In this document: in pieces, positions 1-8,598 of the stretch
Layout of the letters: each line of letters begins with the position of its first letter
How positions within the stretch are numbered: the first letter of the stretch is position 1
Source: Myxococcales bacterium
GTDB lineage: Bacteria > Myxococcota > Myxococcia > Myxococcales > Myxococcaceae
Assembly: GCA_016191815.1 (NCBI GenBank)
Contig: JACPVI010000069.1
Coordinates: forward strand, 1 to 64,000
Direction: 5' to 3'
DNA: 64,000 nt
Notes under the pieces: model-generated
What the model saw: only the letters and a program-made list of their open reading frames with translations
Database searches by the model: none
What the model was told of the DNA's origin: nothing
Position numbers and translations under genes: made by a program

Positions 1-259
1 CGATGAGGGGGAAGCGCACGAGGAGTCGGGAGGCGGCGGTGCGGCGGAAGGAGCTGGCCTTGGACATGCGGAGGTGCTGGTTGCAGTAGGCGAAGGCCGA
101 CTCGTAGCCGAGCTGTGCGTCGAGATGGCGCCGCTCGACTTCGGCGAGGTGCCAGAGGAAGTCGACGAGGGAGGAACGTTCCCGGGCCACCATCTGCCGG
201 AGCCGGGCGTCGAGGACGTGGGAGGACAGCGAGGACAATTCATCGAGGCGAGGATTCAT
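1..259 (-). CDS. HNH-endonuclease-like protein, N-terminal fragment (cut by window edge)
   Basis: The minus strand is open from an ATG at 259 through position 1, giving 86 residues that begin MNPRLDELSSLSSHV. The fragment contains SLVDFLWHLAEVERR, then LGYESAFAYCNQHLRMSKAS and a basic stretch ending RLLVRFPLI. This resembles the helical N-terminal region common to large HNH-endonuclease families of deltaproteobacteria and actinobacteria (GY.S.F.YC...L..S...A..R). The catalytic HNH part would lie outside the window, so nuclease activity cannot be judged. An ISL3 element sits about 220 bp upstream of the start and may have separated the gene from its original promoter. The family call is from pattern memory only. 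Confidence 0.6.
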   Translation of the reverse strand, partial: MNPRLDELSSLSSHVLDARLRQMVARERSSLVDFLWHLAEVERRHLDAQLGYESAFAYCNQHLRMSKASSFRRTAASRLLVRFPLI

Positions 260-475
260 GACGCAGCACTACCACGAGTTTTTCGGGGCGGTTTCGAGGG
301 TCCTGGGGGCTCCGAGGGGCGAAGTCCGCAGCGTGGTGGCCGCGACGCGGGAGGGAAGCCGACTTCGTCGAGCAGCGAGCGGCCTGGAGCGCGAGGGAGG
401 CGCTTGCGAGCGCGTCAGTCTCGACGAGGGAATTCTCGGGCGGATGGGTGTCAACCGAATTCGTACGGCCGATGC

Positions 476-483
476 ATTTTTTC
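476..483. repeat. 8-bp target-site duplication of the ISL3 element (left copy)
   Basis: The sequence attttttc directly precedes the left inverted repeat. It is repeated exactly at 3704-3711, directly after the right inverted repeat. An AT-rich 8-bp duplication is what ISL3-family transposition is known to produce, so both outer boundaries of the element are visible. Confidence 0.85.
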
Positions 484-717
484 GGCTCTTCATCCGTTTA
501 CGGGACAGCGTGATGGAGACACGGCGATCGCCTCGGTATCCCTTCGGTGGGGGCTGTCGTTCTCCGCGCGCTGTTGACGGGTAGCTCGTAACGGCGGCCG
601 AGCGCGCGCTTCTACCCCCCCCCGAGACCGGGCACTTCGAACAAGGCGGCGTGGGGGTCAAGCTACTCGGTGCTTCGAATGGCCCTCGTCTCGTTAGGCA
701 GGTAGGGCGAGGAGCGC

Positions 718-1390
718 TCAGGCGGCCAGAGCTAGGAAGGCGCGGACGCCCTCGGCGGTCTGGAGCGGATTGACCGCGAGGAAGCGGAGCTTGCGGAGCA
801 GGAACTGGTAGTCGCGGTAGCCGCGGCCGCGGCGAACGAGGGTCTCCCAGTTGTTGTTGAGGGCTTCGATTCGGCCCACCGGCGGGCGGTACTTCCCGAG
901 GGCCAGAATCTGCGGGAGGTGGTCGAGCAGCGAGTCGTGGAGCTTGCGTAGAGGGGCGTTGGCTTTGCGCTGCGTCCGGCGCAGGACGTGGGCCAGGCCC
1001 TTGGCCATCGCGGCCTCGTTGGGTGCGGCGAGGACCTCTCGGAGCTCCTCCTTGAGCTGGTAGGCAGCGGCCAACTTGGCGTTGCAGGCGAGGAGCTGCT
1101 CAAGCCTGGCTTGCTGTTGCTCCGTGCAGCGTTCCCAGGCGCGCAGGAAGAGCCACCGCGTGCCACGGCCCACGGCGCGCATGTCGGGACCGGCACGGAA
1201 GAAGATTTGGCGTCGGAGCTCATCGATGGCTGCGTTGGCCCGCTTCATCACGTGGAAGGGGTCGTGGACCACGGCGACGTGGGCCAGGAGCGGGTCGTTG
1301 GCGACGGCGTTCTTGAATGCCTCATGCATGTCCATGGCGACGAGCTGGATGCCCTTCTTCTGCTTGGGCGTCAGGGTGTCGAGCCACTGC
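718..1390 (-). pseudogene. ISL3 transposase, C-terminal part of a disrupted gene
   Basis: This is the catalytic half of an ISL3-type DDE transposase. Visible motifs are IQLVAMDMHEAFKNAV (second acidic residue), VVHDPFHVMKRAN, and GRIEALNNNWETLVRRGRGY near the C-terminus, carrying the expected Glu. It joins the N-terminal part at 2881-3592 through the shared bases encoding QWL, so removing the nested element plus one target repeat restores the reading frame (ATLKQWL followed by DTLTPKQKKG). An ATG at 1449 gives an apparent 243-residue ORF, but its first residues are encoded by the nested element. It is therefore a fragment, not an independent gene. Confidence 0.85.
1381..1388. repeat. target duplication of the nested IS4-type element (left copy)
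   Basis: The bases gagccact at 1381-1388 recur at 2881-2888. The identity extends to 11 bp (cgagccactgc, 1380-1390 and 2880-2890) because the element ends in similar bases. The true duplication could therefore be 8 to 11 bp, all plausible for IS4-type elements. Confidence 0.75.
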
Positions 1391-2880
1391 ATGCGCGTTC
1401 GCTTTGCTGGGGCGAACCGCCTGATTTCACTTGAGAAGGGCCATCGCATCCGCCTCTGCTTGGAGCTGTCAAGGAACCAAGCTGGAGGAGAAAACGATGG
1501 CCCGAGGAAGATCGTCCGATGTTCGCAGGGAGCTTCGCAAGGTGATTCCGGAGTCGGCCGTGAACCAGCTGGCCCGCCTGACCGGCGCCGTTCAGCGACA
1601 GCGCCGGGTCCGCATCTACGAGCTGGTCTGGGTGCTCGTGCTCGGCTTCGCGATCGGCCGGAAGCGGACGCTTTCGGCTCTCCGGCGGAGCTACGAGCGG
1701 GAAACCGGGCAGACCATCGAGGAGAGCAGCTTCTACAAGCGCTTCTCGCCCGGCCTCGCGAGCTTGCTCAAGAAGCTGCTGGCGCGGGCATTCGAGGAAT
1801 GCCTCGGCGTGGCGCGGGGCCTGGAGGGACCGCTCGCCGCCTTCCGGGATGTCATCCTGACCGACTCGACCGTCATCCGCCTGCGCGACCTGCTCGAGAA
1901 GCGCTTCCCGGCGTGCCGGACCAACCACACCAAGGCCGCGCTCAAGGCGCACACCATCATGAGTGTCCGCGGCGTTGGCGAGCAGTCCATCAAAGTGACC
2001 GCCGAGCGCGCGCGCGACGGGCCGGTGCTCCGCGTCGGGAAGTGGGTTCGCGACCACCTGCTGATGTTCGACCTCGGCTACTTCCGCTACCAACTCTTCG
2101 CGTGTATCGGGCGGAATGGCGGCTACTTCCTCACGCGCCTGAAGGGCAACGCGGACCCGACCATCGTCGCGGTCAACCGAGTCCACCGGGGACGAGCCAT
2201 CTCGCTCGTCGGCGAGCGCCTGCGCGACGTCGTCGCGCGCATGCGACGGCAGGTGCTGGACGTCGAGGTCGAGGTGCGCTTTCCGCGCCGGCGCTACGCC
2301 GGGCGCGTTCACCGAGACACCCAACGCCTGCGCGTGGTGGGCCTTTTGAACCGCGGGACGGGCGAGTACCACCTGTACGTGACCAACGTGCCCCCCGAGA
2401 AGCTCGCGGCCGAGGACATCGGCGCCGTCTACTCCCTCCGCTGGCAAGTGGAGCTGCTCTTCAAGGAGTTGAAGAGCCACTACCGGATCGAGGACATGCC
2501 CAGCAGCAAGCGGGTGGTGGTTGAGGTCCTCCTGTACGCGGCGCTGCTGACGATGGTCGTAAGCCGGCGCCTCCTCGCGCTCGTACGCCGACGGCTCCCG
2601 GCAATGGCCGACCGACTCCCGGAGCAGCGATGGGCCGCGGTCTTCGTCTCCATGGCGCACGACCTTCTGACCGTCGCGACGCATCCCCTCCGCGTCGTGC
2701 GGCTTCTGCTCCAGCGGCTGGACCGGGTGCTCCTCTACAAGGCCGTCGATCCCAACGCCGCGCGGCGCGGGCTCCTCGCGTCCGTTGAGCAGCGCTCGCA
2801 TCATCTTCACCCGAGGGCCGCCGCAGCATGAAACCGCCGACAGATCAGACACATACACCTCGCAAGGCGATCACGCATGC
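1389..2880. mobile_element. IS4-type insertion sequence nested in the ISL3 transposase gene
   Basis: This element of about 1.49 kb has imperfect terminal inverted repeats: GCATGCGCGTTCGCTTTGC at the left, matching the right end in 16 of 19 positions. It is flanked by a direct repeat of the interrupted transposase gene. It carries one intact transposase on the plus strand, opposite to the host ISL3 gene. The reading frame and both ends look intact, so it may still be active or have arrived recently. The exact terminus is uncertain by 1-2 bp because the target repeat and the ends share bases. Confidence 0.8.
1497..2831 (+). CDS. IS4-family DDE transposase
   Basis: A 444-residue transposase that would cut and join the element ends. 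The acidic triad is recognisable: DSTVIRLRD around residue 123, DLGYFRYQLF around 190, and YSLRWQVELLFKELK around 310. The last is an exact YREK signature (Y-2-R-3-E-6-K), the hallmark of IS4 transposases. The ATG at 1497 is chosen because GGAGGAG lies eight bases upstream; the longer frame from 1431 lacks such a site and runs back toward the IS terminus. The gene is complete, without stop or frameshift, and ends about 50 bp before the right terminus. Confidence 0.9.
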   Translation: MARGRSSDVRRELRKVIPESAVNQLARLTGAVQRQRRVRIYELVWVLVLGFAIGRKRTLSALRRSYERETGQTIEESSFYKRFSPGLASLLKKLLARAFEECLGVARGLEGPLAAFRDVILTDSTVIRLRDLLEKRFPACRTNHTKAALKAHTIMSVRGVGEQSIKVTAERARDGPVLRVGKWVRDHLLMFDLGYFRYQLFACIGRNGGYFLTRLKGNADPTIVAVNRVHRGRAISLVGERLRDVVARMRRQVLDVEVEVRFPRRRYAGRVHRDTQRLRVVGLLNRGTGEYHLYVTNVPPEKLAAEDIGAVYSLRWQVELLFKELKSHYRIEDMPSSKRVVVEVLLYAALLTMVVSRRLLALVRRRLPAMADRLPEQRWAAVFVSMAHDLLTVATHPLRVVRLLLQRLDRVLLYKAVDPNAARRGLLASVEQRSHHLHPRAAAA

Positions 2881-3592
2881 GAGCCACTGCTTCAGGGTGG
2901 CCTCACTGCGGCCGTACCCCATCCAGACTGGCTCGCCGGTCTCGAGGTTGCTGACGATGGTGACGAAGTTCTCCTCGCGCTTGTGGCGCCGACCCAGGTA
3001 CTTCTCGTCGACGCCGACTTGCCGGAGGCGGACCTTGGGGCGCTGAATCTCCCAGCGGGCGATGGCGTACTCCTCGGCTCGGCGGACGGTGGACCAGCTC
3101 AGGCCGTACTGCGCGGCGACCCGAACGATGGGCATCGACGCTGACTGGAGCCCAAGGTGCTGCTGAAGCCGGCGGGTTTCTCGCTGGTACGGGTCCGCCC
3201 AGGGCAAGTCCTCCACGGGCGTCGCCCCCGCAGCGGTCGCAGACGACGCGCACCGGGGTGTACGCGATGGAGACGGGGTGGCCCGCCCATGGCAGGTCCT
3301 TCCACCGGCGCGGCTCGCAGAGGTCGTGCTTCTTGTGGCACCGTCCGCTGCACCGACTGCAGCGGGGCAACCACCGGCGCTCCACGCTCAGGACGAGACG
3401 AACACCCTGGGGCAGAAGGTGCGAGCCGAAGGGCCACACCCGAGTGCCCTCGGGGGCCTCGAAGCGGACTTCCGTCACCTTCCAGCCGTTGAACCCGAGT
3501 ATCTGTGTGAGAATCTTCGTGCGCTGGCCCAGGACGACCTCCCATCGATTCCTGTCGAAGGAAGTCAGGCCCTCGCACAGGGCGAGGGTCAA
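2881..3592 (-). pseudogene. ISL3 transposase, N-terminal part, frameshifted
   Basis: The N-terminal portion carries the zinc-binding region CSRCSGRCHKKHDLC and a second CDRC motif typical of ISL3 transposases, followed by a helix-turn-helix-like stretch (VAAQYGLSWSTVRRAEEYA) and VGVDEKYLGRR with the first catalytic Asp. The reading frame changes near 3225-3229, where the plus strand has five C. Four C would join CDRCG directly to ATPVEDLPWADPYQRE. There are thus two independent lesions: a 1-nt insertion, and the IS4-type insertion at 1389-2880. The proposed ATG is at 3592; a shorter start cannot be excluded. Confidence 0.85.
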
Positions 3593-3703
3593 TCTCTGAC
3601 GCCAGCGCGTTCGCTACGAAGCTCCGACCGGCTCACCCCCACGATGGGTCTCAAACCGTCGGAACGATTCCGAAAAACCCGTCCCGTAAACCGACGAAGA
3701 GCG

Positions 3704-3711
3704 ATTTTTTC
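3704..3711. repeat. 8-bp target-site duplication of the ISL3 element (right copy)
   Basis: An exact copy of attttttc (476-483), adjoining the right inverted repeat of the ISL3 element. Confidence 0.85.
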
Positions 3712-4019
3712 TGGGTGCACCCGGAGGCGTCAGGGGGCGCGACACAGCGTCGAGGTCGAGCCGGCTCCGAGCTGGAGGCCGGGCCGCGTGCCTCGAGCAA
3801 GTGCATTGCTGGCGGCCCACGCCCTCCGCCACAGGAGCCCGCCGCCGGAAGCGCATCGATGCCATCCGTTCGCCTCGCGCGGCGCTGCACCGCACCGAGC
3901 CAGGTTGTAGCGTGCCCTCAACCGAGTCGAAGCCGGGAGTGCGCAGGATCAAAGCGGCACGCCCGCGGTTCGCCGGGCAAGCGCGAGCCTCGAGCGATTC
4001 ATGTACGCTTCCTCGCCGA
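3712..4019. other. intergenic region between ISL3 and the FlgO-like gene
   Basis: About 308 bp without a convincing gene. The only items seen are a copy of the dispersed 14-mer cgagtcgaagccgg (3923-3936, also at 50755-50768) and a possible -10 box tacgct at 4004-4009, ten bases before the next start codon. Long overlapping ORFs here have no recognisable protein pattern. Confidence 0.5.
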
Positions 4020-4835
4020 ATGCGGCCGAAAGCTGAGACACGCCTGCTTCTCCTCGCCTTGCTCGCGGCGAGCATGGCGACTGGAGCGCCGCCCTCCCGA
4101 AAAGTTGCCGTTCTTCCGCTCGAGGCGGGCAAAGACGTCGACGCCAAGCTGGCGGAAGCGCTGACCGAGGCGTTCGTGACCGCGTATTCGCGCGGCACGA
4201 GCGCGAGCGTCATCTCGTCCGGGGACATGCTGGCGGTGATCGGGCTCGAACGCCAACGGGCCCTGCTGGGCTGCGCGGACCAGGACTCCGGTTGCTTGGC
4301 GGAGCTCGGCGGCGCCTTGGGCGCGGACTTTCTTGTCTCAGGGGCGATATCGCGGGTCGGACGTTCCTTCATCCTCACCGCACGGGTCTACGAGCTCGCC
4401 CGGTCAGCCGTGGTGGGGCGCGCTGAGCAAAGAGTCGATTCCGAGGACGGACTGCTCGACGCCAGCGGTCGACTGGCGGCGGATTTGACCACGGGAGCGG
4501 ATACCCCGGTGAGGGGTGGCGCCGGTCGCCGCCTTTTCGGGTTTGGGCTGCTGGGCATCTCCGGCCTCCTCGCGGCCGGCGGTGTTTGGGCTGGCCTCTC
4601 GGCGCAACAGCAGATGTCGATCGCCGCTCGGCCCGAAACGCCTCAACCTTCCGTCCCCCAGATGTCCTCCGCAGCGCGAACGACCGGGCTGATCGGGGAT
4701 GGCCTCTATGTCGGAGCGGCCGCTGCGGCATTCGGCGCCGCGTGGATTCTCCTCGTGCAGGGCGACGGGAAAGGCGTGGCTGTCGCCACTGCCGCCGGCT
4801 CCGGCGTGATGGTCCTGGGAACGGGGAGCTTTTGA
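4020..4835 (+). CDS. FlgO/CsgG-like N-terminal domain protein with membrane segments
   Basis: A 271-residue protein beginning MRPKAETRLLLLALLAAS, a probable signal peptide. Residues about 27-150 (KVAVLPLEAGKD..., GDMLAVIGLERQ, LGADFLVSGAISRVG, ARVYEL) follow the pattern of the periplasmic FlgO/CsgG-like fold found in myxobacterial signalling lipoproteins. Two hydrophobic stretches near residues 172-192 and 225-265 could be membrane helices. The ATG at 4020 removes 73 upstream in-frame codons that have no protein character. It is followed after one base by the beta-helix lipoprotein gene, so the two are probably cotranscribed. Biochemical role unknown. Confidence 0.7.
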   Translation: MRPKAETRLLLLALLAASMATGAPPSRKVAVLPLEAGKDVDAKLAEALTEAFVTAYSRGTSASVISSGDMLAVIGLERQRALLGCADQDSGCLAELGGALGADFLVSGAISRVGRSFILTARVYELARSAVVGRAEQRVDSEDGLLDASGRLAADLTTGADTPVRGGAGRRLFGFGLLGISGLLAAGGVWAGLSAQQQMSIAARPETPQPSVPQMSSAARTTGLIGDGLYVGAAAAAFGAAWILLVQGDGKGVAVATAAGSGVMVLGTGSF

Positions 4836-4836
4836 G

Positions 4837-6222
4837 GTGCGAGCGCGGATCGCATGCACCGCGATGGTGGCCACGTGCGCGGCCTGCTCGCTCCTGCTCG
4901 GGGATCCAGGGCTGGAGGGCCACGCGTGCGGCGCCGGCCTGCAGTGCCTCCCGGGCTACGCGTGCAGGGATGGGGTGTGCGTGAGGCAGGACGGCACCGG
5001 CGGAGGTGGCGGGGCAGGTCAGGATGCGGGCGGCGGCGGTGGGATCGGCTCGGACGGCGGTAGTGGAGGCGGAGGCGGAGGTTCTGACGGGGGCCCAGTG
5101 GTGTGCCTGCTCGATGCGGGCGCCGACTGCGAGGGGTGGGGTTTCTGCGGCGGGGCCTACGCCGCCTTTGCGTGTGCCGCCGATGCCGGCGCGCTCGGGG
5201 AGTGCCTGCCAGCGCTGGTTTCGCCGTCGTGCGGTCCTGCGTTCTACGTCTCCTCGGATGGAGGCAAAGACAACGCGGCCGGAAGCGCCGGCGCCCCGTG
5301 GCAGACTTTGACAAGAGCGCTGTTGGCGCCCGTCCCCGGCTCGCGGATCTACCTGGACGACGGCCTCTACCAAGCGCCGATCGGAGCGATCGACCTCAAG
5401 CCGGACGCTTCGATCACGATCGCCGCAAGGCCGGGGGCGGCTCCGCGCATCCGGGGCCATTTCCTGTTCTCGGAGGCAAGCAACATTCGGCTCAAGGGGC
5501 TGCGATTCGATCTTCCGACTACGACCCCGGAGACCCCGCTGATTTGGATCCGCTTCTCTTCGAACATCGAGGTGTCCGGGACCACGATTGCCGACGCCGG
5601 CGTGTACGGGATCGGAGTCGACTTCTCGGACGGGGTGTTCCTCATCGGCAATCGCATCGAGGGAAATGGGCGGACCGATCCTCTCCAGAGCGCGGGCGTC
5701 CGCGCAAAGGGGTCGAGCCGGGTGCTGATCGCGAACAACGTGTTTCATGCGAACGAGCTGGCGTCAGGGGTCGATGGCGGGCCGATCGGCAGCGCTCTGC
5801 TGGTGTTCCCGGCAGCGAAGGACACGACGATTGTCAGCAATACCTTCGTCGGCCACACCAGCTTCGGGGTGCAGGTCGGAAGCCCAAACGAGCTGCCTGC
5901 GACGGAGAGGACCGTCCTCGCCAACAACATCTTCGTCCAGAACGGCACCGCGATTTGGGGCGGCGGCATCGGAGAGAAATCAACCATCATCGCCAGGAAC
6001 CTCTTCCACCAGAACGGCACGGACGTCGAGAACCTGGACGGGGGGGCGGACGTGGTCCCCGGCGACCCAGGATTCGCGGACGCGGGTGGTGGCGATTTCC
6101 GCCCCTCGGCGTCAGGGCCGGCAGCGGAGCAGGCGATTCCGGCGCTTTCGTTGCCGTTCGACGTGCGTGAGCTCCCGCGCGGGGCTCGGCCCGACCTCGG
6201 GGCGTACGAGGTGACGCCGTGA
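4837..6222 (+). CDS. beta-helix lipoprotein (choice-of-anchor Q-like)
   Basis: A 461-residue predicted surface or periplasmic lipoprotein. The N-terminus (VATCAACSLLLG) contains a lipobox-like LAAC variant, followed by Cys-rich residues 30-50 and a flexible Gly/Asp linker at about 55-90. Residues 135-440 open with FYVSSDGGKDNAAGS and APWQTLTRAL, the usual start of right-handed parallel beta-helix domains, and continue with repeated short strands (NIRLKGLRF, NNVFHAN, SNTFVGH, NNIFVQNG, RNLFHQNG). The end PDLGAYEV is the standard closing motif. It starts with GTG one base after the preceding stop, with GGGGAG upstream. Substrate or ligand unknown. The tail converges with 6245-8518. Confidence 0.8.
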   Translation: MRARIACTAMVATCAACSLLLGDPGLEGHACGAGLQCLPGYACRDGVCVRQDGTGGGGGAGQDAGGGGGIGSDGGSGGGGGGSDGGPVVCLLDAGADCEGWGFCGGAYAAFACAADAGALGECLPALVSPSCGPAFYVSSDGGKDNAAGSAGAPWQTLTRALLAPVPGSRIYLDDGLYQAPIGAIDLKPDASITIAARPGAAPRIRGHFLFSEASNIRLKGLRFDLPTTTPETPLIWIRFSSNIEVSGTTIADAGVYGIGVDFSDGVFLIGNRIEGNGRTDPLQSAGVRAKGSSRVLIANNVFHANELASGVDGGPIGSALLVFPAAKDTTIVSNTFVGHTSFGVQVGSPNELPATERTVLANNIFVQNGTAIWGGGIGEKSTIIARNLFHQNGTDVENLDGGADVVPGDPGFADAGGGDFRPSASGPAAEQAIPALSLPFDVRELPRGARPDLGAYEVTP

Positions 6223-6244
6223 GGGGCCGCGCGAAGCCGGTGAT

Positions 6245-8518
6245 TCACCAGCAGCCGACGAAGTAGCTCACCTCGAGCCGCTGGCCGGGCCCGGGGGTAT
6301 AGCCCGGCTCGAAGTCGATGGCGTTGGAAGTCGGGTCGTACGTCCACACCGTCACTCCGCGGCTGTCCACGCTCGGCACCGCCGCTCCGTCTATCTGGAC
6401 CGTGATGCTCTTCCCTCCGGCGAGATCCGGCACCGCGTTGAGCGCGAAATGGGTGCGGAAACCGAAGGCGGTCTTCCCCAGCGTCTGGAGGGACTTCGCC
6501 CAGTCGGCAGTACAGATGCTCTCCTTCACGCCTGCGGTGAGCGTGGCCACCGCTGCGAGCCTGCCGTCGTCCGGGTCCGCGGCGCACCCCGGCGGAGGAG
6601 CGGTGAAAAAGCCGGCAATCGCGTTGAAGGTGAACAGGTGCGGGCGCGTGGGGCCCTTGAGGTTCCTGAATCCGTCCAGATAGTAGGCGTAGGGCAGCGG
6701 CGACTGGTCAGGCTCGTCCGTCACTCCGACCACCGCCAGCACGGCCTCCTGCCTGAGGAAGCCGGCGTTCACGGTGGTCACCAGCGGCGCGGAGAGCGCC
6801 CTGAGCGCGGGGCCCAGCACCTGCTCGGGACCGGCGCCGGAGGTGCCCACGCTCACCTTGGCGCGGAACTTCGCCTCGAGGTCGGCCGTAGTCTGGGTGA
6901 GGACCGTCTCGGGGTGAGCCGCTCCGGAGACGAAGCGTCCCTGCTCCCCGGAGGAGCTGTCATCGGTGGTGGTCACCGCGATGCGGAAGTCCACCGCTTG
7001 AGAGGAAGCGTGCTGGATGAAGGAGGCGAAGTTCTGCGCGAGCGACTGCTGCTCTTCCGACATGGAGCAGGAGTTGTCGATCACCAGCAGGATGTCCGCC
7101 TTGGGCTGCGCGTCCTGGACGAAGACGTCGGTGTTGAGGCCGGAGGTGTCGGCGCGGCCCTGGAGCGTCGCCAAGTAGCTCACCGGCTGGCCTCCCTGGA
7201 GCGCAGTGACGGCGACCGCGCCGAAATCCGCGCCGAGATCGATCGGCCGGTACCTCAGGCTGAACGCCGCCGGCGAGCCGCCCGGGGACAAGGAGAAGCC
7301 CCCGTCGGGCACGGGTGCGGAGGCGAGAAGCAGCTCGGGACAGGCGGCCGGCCCGGGACAGGCGGGGCCCCCGGCGCGCTGGCCCGCCGCCGCCGCCACC
7401 TCGATCGAAGTCACCGTCATCTCCGCCGCGCAGATGTTGTAGACGCTGAAGCTCTTCGCGGCGGACGTGCATCCGAGCTGCACCGTTCCGAAGTCCGCCT
7501 CGTCGGGCGCTATCGACAGGCATCCCAGCCCCACCGAGGCGGTCAGCGGGAACTGCCGGAGTGGTTGCGCTGGAGCTGAGAGGTGGACCTGAAGGTTTCC
7601 GCTCGCCAGCACGATTCCCGCCGTCGTCGGCCCCTGCGGCCAGGCGCGAACGATGAGATTCGCGGTCTCTTGCGGCCCCAGCTCGAGCGAGGGCACCGGC
7701 CCCGCGGGAAGAGAGAACAGCGGGTGCGAGCCGGGCAACAGCTCGATCGAGGAGAGGAGGCACAGCTCGCCAGGCTGGGTCCCCGCGTTCGCGAGCGTCA
7801 GAGCCAGCTCCTTGAAATCCGGCGGGACGATGTGCCCGAAGGACAGCGACGAGGCGCTGGCGACGAGCTGGCACGGAGGCAGAGCGACCGCGTCGGCCGT
7901 GATCACCACCCGCGATTCCGGCTCGAGGCGATCGTTCGAGAAGACGGTCAGCTCCAGCTCCTTGCGGCCGATCGAAGCCGGGGAGAGCTTCACCAAGAGG
8001 TCGACCGAGGACCCCACCGCGATGCCCAGCGCCGGGTCGTACGCCCCCGGGCCCGAGCGCGGCGGCTCGGCGACGGTCAGCTCGGAGGGACTGGTGCCGG
8101 CGTTCAGGGCTCTCACCGCCCAGTAGGGCCGGGCGCCTCCGCGGCCGAGCTTGAGGGCGGCGTCCGGTGTCCCCACGTTCGCGACCGTCAACTTGCGCGA
8201 CTGGTACGAGGGAGGGCTCGCCTGGGCGAAGAACTCCACCTTCCCGAACGCGAGCGGCGCAGGGCGGAGGCGGATCCGCGGACCATCGGCCCCTCCATCG
8301 GACGAGCCGGCGTCGAGCGGACCTCCGTCAGGCGCGCCGGCGTCGCCTCCTGCGTCCGAGCCAGCCCCGGCGCGGGGCAGGCAAACCCCGCCCAGACAGC
8401 CCTGGCCCTCCAGGCAAGGCACGGAGGTGGAGCACCGGCGCGGGGGAAGCTCGCCGAGGAAGACGGTCGTCCCGCATGCGGCGGAAAGCAGCAGCACCGC
8501 GGCGAAACCGGGTCTCAC
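6245..8518 (-). CDS. lipoprotein with choice-of-anchor D (Hydin-like) repeats and a vWA domain
   Basis: A 757-residue protein. The GTG start at 8518 is preferred because it begins a lipoprotein signal (RPGFAAVLLLSAACG); the longer frame to 8908 overlaps the neighbouring gene out of frame. After a Cys-rich and Gly/Asp linker, residues about 85-470 hold immunoglobulin-like ASPM/SPD-2/Hydin-type repeats (LAFGKVEFF, LSFGHIVPP, DFGTVQLGC). Residues about 470-690 form a von Willebrand A domain with the metal-site motif VIDNSCSMSEEQQ. It is a close paralogue of the gene at 8599-11811, 80 bp upstream, and is probably the last gene of the same operon. Presumed extracytoplasmic adhesion or protein binding; no partner is evident. 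Confidence 0.85.
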   Translation of the reverse strand: MRPGFAAVLLLSAACGTTVFLGELPPRRCSTSVPCLEGQGCLGGVCLPRAGAGSDAGGDAGAPDGGPLDAGSSDGGADGPRIRLRPAPLAFGKVEFFAQASPPSYQSRKLTVANVGTPDAALKLGRGGARPYWAVRALNAGTSPSELTVAEPPRSGPGAYDPALGIAVGSSVDLLVKLSPASIGRKELELTVFSNDRLEPESRVVITADAVALPPCQLVASASSLSFGHIVPPDFKELALTLANAGTQPGELCLLSSIELLPGSHPLFSLPAGPVPSLELGPQETANLIVRAWPQGPTTAGIVLASGNLQVHLSAPAQPLRQFPLTASVGLGCLSIAPDEADFGTVQLGCTSAAKSFSVYNICAAEMTVTSIEVAAAAGQRAGGPACPGPAACPELLLASAPVPDGGFSLSPGGSPAAFSLRYRPIDLGADFGAVAVTALQGGQPVSYLATLQGRADTSGLNTDVFVQDAQPKADILLVIDNSCSMSEEQQSLAQNFASFIQHASSQAVDFRIAVTTTDDSSSGEQGRFVSGAAHPETVLTQTTADLEAKFRAKVSVGTSGAGPEQVLGPALRALSAPLVTTVNAGFLRQEAVLAVVGVTDEPDQSPLPYAYYLDGFRNLKGPTRPHLFTFNAIAGFFTAPPPGCAADPDDGRLAAVATLTAGVKESICTADWAKSLQTLGKTAFGFRTHFALNAVPDLAGGKSITVQIDGAAVPSVDSRGVTVWTYDPTSNAIDFEPGYTPGPGQRLEVSYFVGCW

Positions 8519-8598
8519 TCTCGCCGTTGTTAGCACCTCCGCCGCGCCCGGAGCCAGCCAGGCTTGGCCCCGAGCTCTGGGTGAGGCTCGTCGAGTCC

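Larger units (their letters stand above)
484..3703. mobile_element. ISL3-family insertion sequence, split by a nested IS4-type element
   Basis: The element is bounded by 23-bp imperfect inverted repeats at 484-506 and 3681-3703 (20 of 23 positions match; core GCTCTTC...GTTTACGGGAC) and by the 8-bp duplication attttttc. Without the nested element and one copy of its target repeat it would be about 1.7 kb, normal for the family. Its only gene is a transposase on the minus strand, now inactive. Positions 484-717 (downstream of the transposase) and 3593-3680 hold no other gene that I can see. Confidence 0.85.

Noticed and set aside
269-661. 130-residue minus-strand ORF next to the HNH gene
   Set aside because: Ser/Arg/Pro-rich, crosses the ISL3 boundary, no protein pattern.
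718-1449. Independent 243-residue transposase gene
   Set aside because: Its start lies inside the nested element and its sequence continues the ISL3 transposase; it is a fragment.
1371-2858. 495-residue minus-strand ORF opposite the IS4-type transposase
   Set aside because: Shadow; the plus-strand gene has YREK and a ribosome-binding site.
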